NCBI GenBank assembly: GCA_037355855.1
Contig: CM074764.1
Span: forward strand, 3,038,001 to 3,102,000
Source of the DNA: Pseudo-nitzschia pungens
Lineage: Eukaryota; Bacillariophyta; Bacillariophyceae; Bacillariales; Bacillariaceae
Length of the DNA stretch: 64,000 nucleotides
Direction of reading: 5' to 3'
Shown here: positions 42,122-50,466 of the stretch, one piece after another
How positions within the stretch are numbered: position 1 is the first letter of the stretch
Layout of the letters: the number at the start of each line of letters is the position of its first letter
Notes under the pieces: generated by a model
Database searches by the model: none
Seen by the model: the letters and a program-made list of their open reading frames with translations, nothing else
Told to the model about the DNA's origin: nothing
Program-made: the position numbers and the translations under genes

Positions 42122-45100
42122 ATGCCGAAAGCTTCCTCCGACCCAAGGCACTTTGCCAATGAGCCCAGAATACCCAAGACATTCCATTGTCGCAACTGCA
42201 TTGCCTCCGGAAGAAGTAGAAAATCAAAATCCTTCAAGGGATACAAACAAGAATCGAGCCACTTTCACACCTACCGATATGTCTGTAGAGGACTTTCATT
42301 CCACTTGAAGTCCAACATTGATTGCCGAACTTATTATGTTAAGAACGATCTTATGGATTTTATTTCTTCTGCGAAAGCAGAAGTCACCCTCCCTTTGGTC
42401 CGACACACACCATCTCAGTATGGACTGACAATGACACAGAATGGACCACAAATCCCCCCCTCCCTTGCCAAAACGAACACCGCCGCAACAACTTCTATCC
42501 ATACCTCACTCAATCCTCAAGTGATCGCCAATGTATTCATCCCACCCATGGACAGACAGGCAATCGAATCGCATATGGCTGAAAATGAGGAACAAATGAA
42601 TGCAATCGATTCCGATGTTGATGCACCTGACAATTTTGATGCCAGTTCTGACACCGAAATATCTGATTCCGAAATCATGAAAAGCACCACCATTTCCATA
42701 AACGAAAGAGAGGAAACATTCCGGAATCGCACTCTGTTCCCTCCCCGTCCGGAACTTATTGCTGAAATCAACCTCCTCAACATTATATCACAATACAAGC
42801 TACCTCTTTCCACTTATCAAACCATTTTCAATTGGGCGAAAGACAGCAACAATCTTCCCGGTTTTGATTTCAAGGTTACACCAACAAGAAAACGTGATGC
42901 CATTTTCCAAGAAATAAAAAAAAATCTTGGCATATCTTCCGAACCAAAATTTGAGCCCAAAATTGTGAATTGGCTTCCCGACAACAAACCTGCTCAAATA
43001 TATGTCCGCTCTTTTCTGGATGCTTTGTATTCCCTTCTGTCGAACCCAGATTTAATGATGGAAGAAAATTTGTCATTCCCCAACAGCAACACCCCCTTGT
43101 CACCAGAGCATTTCCCGGTTCGAACTGATTCCTGTCCCATCACAGAGTTGCATCACGGATCATGGTGGTCGGATTCCTGGAGATCCCTTTGCATAGAAGA
43201 AAATTCTGAAATCCTTGTTCCCATCATTTTTTACATGGATGGAATTAGCTTGGATGCGCACGGAAGACTATCACTGACTCCACTCAACATGACCCTAGGC
43301 ATATTCAACATCGAAACCAGGAAAAGGCCGGAAGCATGGACAACAATCTATTTTCATCCTGACTCTGATTTGGAGAGCATCCACCATTCAAGAAAACCAT
43401 CTCCAAAAGAATCAATCCAAAACCTCCATAATGCCCTAGAAGTGGCGCTCCGATCTTTCAAAGAAGCATGTGAGTCCACCCACGAAGGCATCCAATGGGA
43501 TTTTCTCCCTTATGCCGGCCAATTGTGGCAAGTCAAAATGAAATTTGCAATAGCCTATGTCATCGGTGACACCGAACTGCATGATAAATTATGTGGCAAA
43601 TATGGTTCCCGGTCGGGTGGTGTACAAAAGCTTTGCCGACACTGTAACTGTTCCACCAAGGACATAAATATTCCATCAGCACAACAAACAGCCTCTCTTT
43701 GGGTCCCATCAGATTTTCATACATTTCCAGACTCAGATGCCACCACCACCAAGGAATATTTCAACAATATTTCTCACCACCAAATCAGAAATGCATTCCA
43801 CGGTCTCAACTTTGGTACCAATGTAAACAACATCCACTTAGCCACGCCCGGTGAATGCCTCCACATGCACCAGCTGGGGTGTGCCAAACGAGAGGTAGAA
43901 TCCCTGGAGCAACTGATGAAGGGTTCAATACCATGCCCGTATGCTGATCACCTAAAGACCGGTGTTTCCACAGTAAATATAATTGGGCATGTCTCTCAAA
44001 AATATGGAGCCCTACTCTCAAGGCAGTCGGATCGTGACTTTCCCAGAACTAAATTCAGCTCCAATCTTCTATCTGTCACTAAAAAAGAGGGGCACGATTA
44101 CAGTGGTATGCTGATTTCGATTCTTCTAACATTGGTTTCTGAATCCGGCAATGCAGTTTTGAGCGACCCCTCATTTGTGAAGAAACATATTGATGTCATC
44201 GAACAAATCATCTCAATGGAAGAATTTCTCAAACACGGCCGGCCTACCACAAAGTGCATCAAAAATCTTCCCAAAACCATTATTCATTTCCTCAACTCTA
44301 TCAATGGCACCTGTCTTAGGAAGGGAATGGGAACAAAACTGATCAAAAATCACCTCTACTTTCACATTCCAAAGTACATCAGTCTGTGGGGTCCAACATT
44401 AGGTTTCGATTCTGCATACAGTGAAAGTCACCACAAGACAGAAATAAAAGCACCATCCAAAAACACTCAACAAAATGCCGCAACCTTAGTCCATCAGACA
44501 ACCCATCGGAAAGAAGAAGCATCTCTCCTTCGACTCGCAACCTCTCATCACAAGTTGAAGAAAGTGGGTGGTGATCCTAAAGTCATTTCCCCTCGTCCTC
44601 CACAGTCTGGGCCCCGTTTCACCATTTTTCGTGACGGAACTAGAGGTTCAATGAAATGGGACTTAAGACGAAACTACAACAAACCATTTCATTCAACAAT
44701 TGTACTAGATTTTGTTTGTGACTCCGTCCTTCCTTTGCTGGATGACAGATCCAGCATATTTGGGTTCACCGAACACAACAGATGGGATTCTGTGAATCGT
44801 GTCAACTACCTGTTCCGATGTCACCCCTCATACAGGTCTGATTCAGGCCAAGTGAACAGTGTATGGTTTGACTGGGCAATGTTTGCAGTTGATGACAACA
44901 CTGAAATCCCCTGTCAAATGCTGTGTTTTCTGCACGTGAAAGATTTGAAACAACCCACATCGGCTGTGAATGGATACAATGTCGATTCAGATGGCATCTA
45001 CGCGGTTGTCAGAAAGTTTAGAGAAGATCCAAGGTCTACATCATCTCACTTTGTAAAAAGTGGCTATCTCGACAATACTTTATATTTATTTAACACTGAC

Positions 45101-45313
45101 ACTATTCTTTCGGAACTGGCAGTTGTTCCTGAACTGGACGAGAATGCGGAACCAGTAAACAATGGTCGGTGGTTCGTTGTTAACAATCGATTGCAATGGC
45201 TCGAATTCTTCGAAAAGAGGAATAATTCTATGACATATACTACCTACGAGAGCCTCTACTCCGCCTGTCCTGTACAACGAGAGGAATCAGACAGCACCGG
45301 CATTGCTGAATGA
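42122..45313 (+). CDS. Plavaka/CMC-like transposase
   Basis: A single 1,063-residue frame, the first gene inside the left TIR, with ATG in a good context. Seen: an N-terminal C-x2-C…H…C zinc-finger-like segment (about 22-60); a low-complexity acidic linker; a core with F-Y-M-D-G-I-S-L-D (Asp about 373, a candidate first catalytic residue), L-C-R-H-C-N-C (about 505) and G-E-C-L-H-M-H-Q-L-G (about 577); and a long C-terminal region. The combination of the D-G motif, the central C-R-x-C and a late L-H-x-x-x-L-G motif is what I know from Plavaka/CMC transposases. The exact second Asp and the Glu are not assigned. The TIRs and the exact insertion show that some transposase moved this element. Confidence 0.7.
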   Translation: MPKASSDPRHFANEPRIPKTFHCRNCIASGRSRKSKSFKGYKQESSHFHTYRYVCRGLSFHLKSNIDCRTYYVKNDLMDFISSAKAEVTLPLVRHTPSQYGLTMTQNGPQIPPSLAKTNTAATTSIHTSLNPQVIANVFIPPMDRQAIESHMAENEEQMNAIDSDVDAPDNFDASSDTEISDSEIMKSTTISINEREETFRNRTLFPPRPELIAEINLLNIISQYKLPLSTYQTIFNWAKDSNNLPGFDFKVTPTRKRDAIFQEIKKNLGISSEPKFEPKIVNWLPDNKPAQIYVRSFLDALYSLLSNPDLMMEENLSFPNSNTPLSPEHFPVRTDSCPITELHHGSWWSDSWRSLCIEENSEILVPIIFYMDGISLDAHGRLSLTPLNMTLGIFNIETRKRPEAWTTIYFHPDSDLESIHHSRKPSPKESIQNLHNALEVALRSFKEACESTHEGIQWDFLPYAGQLWQVKMKFAIAYVIGDTELHDKLCGKYGSRSGGVQKLCRHCNCSTKDINIPSAQQTASLWVPSDFHTFPDSDATTTKEYFNNISHHQIRNAFHGLNFGTNVNNIHLATPGECLHMHQLGCAKREVESLEQLMKGSIPCPYADHLKTGVSTVNIIGHVSQKYGALLSRQSDRDFPRTKFSSNLLSVTKKEGHDYSGMLISILLTLVSESGNAVLSDPSFVKKHIDVIEQIISMEEFLKHGRPTTKCIKNLPKTIIHFLNSINGTCLRKGMGTKLIKNHLYFHIPKYISLWGPTLGFDSAYSESHHKTEIKAPSKNTQQNAATLVHQTTHRKEEASLLRLATSHHKLKKVGGDPKVISPRPPQSGPRFTIFRDGTRGSMKWDLRRNYNKPFHSTIVLDFVCDSVLPLLDDRSSIFGFTEHNRWDSVNRVNYLFRCHPSYRSDSGQVNSVWFDWAMFAVDDNTEIPCQMLCFLHVKDLKQPTSAVNGYNVDSDGIYAVVRKFREDPRSTSSHFVKSGYLDNTLYLFNTDTILSELAVVPELDENAEPVNNGRWFVVNNRLQWLEFFEKRNNSMTYTTYESLYSACPVQREESDSTGIAE

Positions 45314-45367
45314 ACCATTCTACACTAGGCAGGTAACTAAACAATAAAAAATCTTTGTATCATTTGC

Positions 45368-45770
45368 TTCCGTCGTGATTGAAATCGATTTTCTTCGTCG
45401 TCATTAAATTCGTCGTCGCTCTTCGATTCGATTGTCTTCGTCGTCATTGAAATCGTCGTTGCTCTTCGCTACGATAGCCTTTCTCTTCGTCGTCCTTCCT
45501 AAAATCGTCGTGGCTCATTGCTCCGATAGCCTTCCTCTTCGTCCTTGAAATCGTCGTCGCTCTTCGATTCGATTGTCTTCGTCGTCATTGAAATCGTCGT
45601 TGCTCTTCGCTACGATTGCCTTTCGCTTCGTCGTCCTTCCTAAAATCGTCGTGGCTCTTTGCTCCGATAGCCTTCCTCTTCGTCCTTGAAATCGTCGTCG
45701 CTCTTTGATTCGATTGTCTTCGTCGTCATTGAAATCGTCGACGTTGCTCCTCGCTTTCATCATCTTCGTT
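45368..45770 (-). repeat. Minisatellite between convergent genes
   Basis: Direct repeats of a ~60-bp and ~170-bp higher-order pattern built from GAAATCGTCGTCGCTCTTCG and TCGATTGTCTTCGTCGTCATT words. On the minus strand they read as E-E-R-R-R-F-Q-G-R-R-like peptides. Related repeats lie at 47,930-48,040, 48,180-48,560 and (inverted) 56,235-56,465. It fills the gap between the ends of the transposase gene and the Cys-rich gene. Confidence 0.75.
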
Positions 45771-45796
45771 GTCGTCCCTTCGATCCTCTATTTGAA

Positions 45797-47887
45797 TCAG
45801 TCATTCCGCCAAAACTCTGAAACATCCTCTGCCTCCGTTTCTGATTCTGATGGTAGTGAAGCCGAACCGTAGTCAATTAAATTTGGATGAACATAAGAAA
45901 CTTCTGAACCCGAACCTGAATTATCATCCTCTTCGTCACCCCCATCCGCATTCCCAGGAGGATCATTGGCTCCAGCTTCAGCTGCTTCAACTGCAGCATT
46001 TGCTTCGTCCAAAGCAACGTTGGCAGCATCTCTTGCTGCCCGGGCTTCGTCACGTGCAGCTTCAGTTTCAAGTTCGCGTGCATGTGCCTCGTGCTCCTCG
46101 TCCTGAGTGGCATTTTGATTTTCAGCAACGGCCATCCAATTGTCAAATGCTGCTTGCCACTCTGCCTGTCTTTGTGTGAGCACTTCTTCCGCCGCTTCAA
46201 AGTTCCTTCGGGCGATCGTTCGTTGTTTTCTTTCTTTGCCCCAATCAAGCAAGCAGAACACAAATGTTTTTGGACCGCGACCACCCCTTCCCATGCCGTA
46301 CCTTCTATAAAATTCAGGGTTCTTAGTGGCAAACCCAATCTTATTCTCCAGACTGAAAACAACACCTTCTTCATCCGTACCGAATTTGTCATAATGAACA
46401 CCGACCAGGTGTTGCACAAGTGTTGTTGAATTAAGGGAACAAAACTGATACAAAATTTCACCAATGTCATTCGACCCGGCACGGGTCATGGCTTTCTTGT
46501 AGTTTCTCAACTCCCGTTCCACAGCAAGTGGGACGACGTTCAGTTTGTTGCCAATCTTGCTCAGTTCCGTCAAAAGTAATGCACTCACTATCTTTGACTC
46601 TGTGAACGGTTTAAAGAAATTGTATTCGGAGAACAATTCTCTGGTAACAGGACCGATCTGCCCTCCATACTGTGGGTTTGAATATGCCCAATGAGTTGGT
46701 TTTCCTTTCCTGTTTATGTAAAATACATGTATTTTGTGCAGATCTGGAACAACGAAGGTTGCATTTCCTTTCCTGGGAGTTACACTTGGATATTCAAGCA
46801 TCTGGAAGAGGGCTCGAGTCGGTCCTTTGTATACTCCACTACTGCCCCCGGTGCGCTTTCTCTCTATGTGGTTGTTCCTGGTCATGTTCCGAACGTCCCG
46901 AAACAGGGAGTGAACCCGATTTTGGTTCATTCGAAGGACACGACTTTCATGATAGAACCAAGCCAGGAGCAGGTTTTGTTTCTGTCCAAGTTCAGGTGAT
47001 TCAGAAAAACTTCCCACGATGATGGTAGCATCACAGTCTTCCCCACGATCGGCGACGGAGAACACCATTGACTTGTCGAGTGATTCCACTGTATACTCAG
47101 GATAGTTGTTGATTTTTTGGTCACACTGTGTGCCATGCACAACAATTAGTTGCACTCTGTACAATCTCTTTTTATTGGGATTGGCAATTTCCGGACACGT
47201 GACATACACCAAACTTGTTTCGACCGTCTCTGAAAGTTTGCTTGGTTTTACATCTGATGCTGCGGCCTGCCTTGCTAGATCATAGCCCACGACAAAATGT
47301 TTCACTCCAGCAAGGTTTGGCTTTTTCCCGAATCCATGGCAATCAATGACATTTTCCGAGTTTAGAGGTGTATCAATTATCAAATTGTACTCTGGTAACA
47401 CAATGTAACCATCATACCTAAGTTCGACTTCTTGGCTTTCGACATGGATGAAATGATCATGTGACCTCATGACATCCTCCTTTTGACTATCAAAAATGCA
47501 CCCGTGACAAGTTGATACCTCAGTTTGATTATTTTTCAGTGCATTTTTCATCTGTTCAATCCCATCTGGCAGATCTGCGCCGTGGGCTGTCTTCTCGTCA
47601 ATGAGTCGAAAAATGGATCTAAGGCATCTTCTGCAAGAAAAAGTGTTGCACCTTGTGCAAACAATTCCATCTGAAGTGCGACGGCAGCTTTTGGTGTCCT
47701 TCTTCCATCTTGTGCTTTCCTGAGTCAACGTTGATCTGCAACCTAAATTGCAACCACCGACAGTGTCCTCGTCACTAGTACATCTCTGATCATGCTTTCT
47801 CATCCACCTGTCACGCTTAATCTCTTTGTTTTCGACAGGGTCCACTCCGACCTTTTTCTTCCTCTTGGAACGCGATGTACGTGTCAT
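45797..47887 (-). CDS. Transposon cargo: Cys-rich/coiled-coil protein, unknown
   Basis: I favour the ATG at 47,887 (M-T-R-T-S-R-S-K-R-K-K-K), giving 696 residues. The frame is open to 48,109, but that extension reads the minisatellite. Seen: a basic N-terminus (possible nuclear signal); a Cys-rich block of roughly ten Cys (about residues 30-130, incl. C-T-R-C-N-T-F-S-C-R-R-C) that looks zinc-binding; a long globular middle; an Ala/Glu-rich probable coiled coil (about 540-630); and an acidic C-terminal tail. I do not recognise a family. I checked for the TET/JBP oxygenase signature known from other eukaryotic transposons and do not see it. It is convergent with the transposase gene. Confidence 0.7.
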   Translation of the reverse strand: MTRTSRSKRKKKVGVDPVENKEIKRDRWMRKHDQRCTSDEDTVGGCNLGCRSTLTQESTRWKKDTKSCRRTSDGIVCTRCNTFSCRRCLRSIFRLIDEKTAHGADLPDGIEQMKNALKNNQTEVSTCHGCIFDSQKEDVMRSHDHFIHVESQEVELRYDGYIVLPEYNLIIDTPLNSENVIDCHGFGKKPNLAGVKHFVVGYDLARQAAASDVKPSKLSETVETSLVYVTCPEIANPNKKRLYRVQLIVVHGTQCDQKINNYPEYTVESLDKSMVFSVADRGEDCDATIIVGSFSESPELGQKQNLLLAWFYHESRVLRMNQNRVHSLFRDVRNMTRNNHIERKRTGGSSGVYKGPTRALFQMLEYPSVTPRKGNATFVVPDLHKIHVFYINRKGKPTHWAYSNPQYGGQIGPVTRELFSEYNFFKPFTESKIVSALLLTELSKIGNKLNVVPLAVERELRNYKKAMTRAGSNDIGEILYQFCSLNSTTLVQHLVGVHYDKFGTDEEGVVFSLENKIGFATKNPEFYRRYGMGRGGRGPKTFVFCLLDWGKERKQRTIARRNFEAAEEVLTQRQAEWQAAFDNWMAVAENQNATQDEEHEAHARELETEAARDEARAARDAANVALDEANAAVEAAEAGANDPPGNADGGDEEDDNSGSGSEVSYVHPNLIDYGSASLPSESETEAEDVSEFWRND

Positions 47888-48780
47888 GTTACTGAATTCT
47901 TTCGTCTTGTCGGCGCTCTTCGCTGGGATCGTCTTTGTCGGCGTCCCTGAAATCGTCGGCGCTCTTTGCTTCGATTGTATTCGTCTTCGTCCCTTAAATC
48001 GTCGGCGCTCTTCGCTCCGATCGTTGCTCTGCGTTTCGATCGTGTTCGTTGTCAAGCAGTCGTTCGATGCGAAAAATGTTAGTACTAGTAATGATTCTAA
48101 ATCAAACATGCACGATACACCTACATCTTAAAAGCAGAAAATACGAGAATATTTTTAGGGAACTATGCATACCTTTTCGGATCGCTCCGGTTATCGTCGT
48201 CGGTCCTCCTTGTTCTGATCGTCGTCGTCCCTCTTGCTTCCGATCGTGGTCGTTGTCCCTCTTGCTTTCGATCGTCGTCCCTATTTGTTTTGCGAATGTA
48301 CAAAATAAACAACAGGCGGTTAGTCGTCATCGTCGGCCCGGTTGGCATCGTCGTCTCTCTCTCTTCCGAACGGTATTCAATTACGGTACCTTTTAGTGTC
48401 GTCGTCTTTGTTCCGATCGTCGTCTTTGTTTCAATCGTCGTCCCTCTTCGTTCCGATCGTCGTCGTCGTCCCTCTTCGTTCCGATCGTCGTCGTCGTCCC
48501 TCTTCGTTCTGATCGTCGTCGTCGTCCCTCTTTGTTCCGATCGTTGTCGTCGTCCCCTGTGTGAATGTACAAAATAAACAAAAGGCGGTTAGTCGTCATT
48601 ATCGTGTATTCGCCCCCTGTCACGATCGGTATTCAATTACAGTACCTTTTAGTGTCGTTGTTCCGATCGTTGTCGTCGTTCGTTCGCGCGTTGTACTCGT
48701 AGATATCTGGATAAGCCAGATGACTCAAGGTCTGCAACCCACCCTACCTTGATAACAAAAGATAACAGGAAGGATTTCAA
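47888..48780. repeat. GTCGTC-rich minisatellite upstream of the Cys-rich gene
   Basis: 47,930-48,040 and 48,180-48,560 hold repeats of CCGATCGTCGTCGTCCCTCT and close variants. A 70-bp block (AATGTACAAAATAAACAACAGGCGG onward) is duplicated at 48,295 and 48,565. No gene is apparent. It may be part of the promoter region of the minus-strand gene. Confidence 0.65.
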
Positions 48781-49289
48781 GAGTGATCAGTTCTTTACTT
48801 TCTTTGCCATTAGTCTCTCCAAGATGGTACCAGGCGCCTTGCTCTCACTTTAAACTGGGCCTGACAGAAAATTCCAACGCCGAAACGAAATCGAAAATTA
48901 TGACACATCCTGTACGAGGGAGATGTGGGGCGGAAAATAAACACCGCGATAGTTACGTACTTTACAGTAGTCTACGGTACTGGGTGTAAAGACTGCGTGA
49001 AAAAATGACATCAGTGTACATAACTTGCAGTAGGAACTGTACATGCTGATGAGTACAAAAAAACGACTGGTTTGCAGAGGCTTGTATGGAGGGGATGTGT
49101 TGGTTTCCAGTACTGTGTACACTGTACGTACGGTACTGGTACAAATCTTTTGGCGCGAAGTTGTGGTTGGTTGTCCCGGTATGGTATGTATGGTATTAAC
49201 CTTAGCATCATAATATTGCCCACTATTGTATGTTGATATCATCAGTCGTCGTGTGTAATCGCACTATTACACCCTAGTGCTAAATATAT

Positions 49290-50090
49290 GCTAGCAACAT
49301 ATTGGTGCCCACTTTCACTGTAACATTATTTGCTAGGCATCATAATACTGCCCACTGTATGTTGCTAGCACTCGGCTGTAATATTATTTGCTAGGGATCA
49401 TAATACTGCCCACTGTATGTTGCTAGCACTCGGCTGTAATATTATTTGCTAGCATCGTAATAGTGCCCACTGTATGTTGCTAGCACTCGGCTGTAATATT
49501 ATTTGCTAGCATCGTAATAGTGCCCACTGTATGTTGCTAGCACTACTAGGCTGTAATATTATTTGCTAGCATCATAATAGTCCGCGAAGTGGTGGTTCTT
49601 GGTTCTTGGCCTGGTCTGTATGATGTTGCTAGTATGTACCGTACATATGACCTTGTGTTACGTGTCCATATTAGTAGTGCTGTGGGTAGCACCAACCAGT
49701 GCCTGATATTAGTATTAGTAGCAAAATAATATTGCCTGATATTACTACTAGTAGCAAAATAATAGCACCGGTAATATTGTTTGCTAGGCATCATAATACT
49801 GCCCACTGTATGCATGTTGCTAGCACTACTAAGCATCATAACACTGCCCACTGTATGTTGCTAGCACTCGGCTGTAATATTATTTGCTAGCATCGTAATA
49901 GTGCCCACTGTATGTTGCTAGCACTACTAGGCTGTAATATTATTTGCTAGTAGTGCCCACTGTATGTTGCTAGCACTACTAGGCTGTAATATTATTTGCT
50001 AGCATCATAATAGTGCCCACTGTATGTTGCTAGCACTACTAGGCTGTAATATTATTTGCTAGTAGTGACCACTGTATGTTGCTTGCAGTA
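49290..50090. repeat. Tandem repeat of about 60 bp, ten or so copies
   Basis: Units of the type TAGTGCCCACTGTATGTTGCTAGCACT…GGCTGTAATATTATTTGCTAGCATC repeat from 49,295 to 50,085. A break of unrelated sequence lies at about 49,580-49,770. No coding potential; position 48,780-49,290 also holds nothing recognisable. Confidence 0.85.
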
Positions 50091-50466
50091 GGCTGTACTA
50101 CAATACATTTTAACACGATGCCAACAGAAAGTGGTGGGAGTAACATTGATTTCTTTGCAAACCAATACGTTATTCCTATCATTATTATTACCCCCTAAAC
50201 AAAACCTTGCCCACGACGCATGACCGACCCTTGACTGTTAGTAGTGCCTATGGACAACGGTTTTTTTTCAGTTTCCAAAACATTCAGTTCAAACTTGTTT
50301 TGTTCCACGGTGAAAAAAAGGATCACATCGTGTTTACATTTTAAACATTTTGAGATCAATTGTTACGATCAAGCAATTGCCTAATGAATTCATGCTTCGG
50401 AGCCTTTAAGATGAACAAACATAATTTCAATTTTCATACAGGAGCATCAGTTCACTGTGAAACATC

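Noticed and set aside
45797..47887. Cys-rich cargo protein as a TET/JBP dioxygenase, as carried by KDZ transposons
   Set aside because: I see no convincing H-x-D…H iron-binding pattern with the downstream Arg, only isolated His/Asp pairs.
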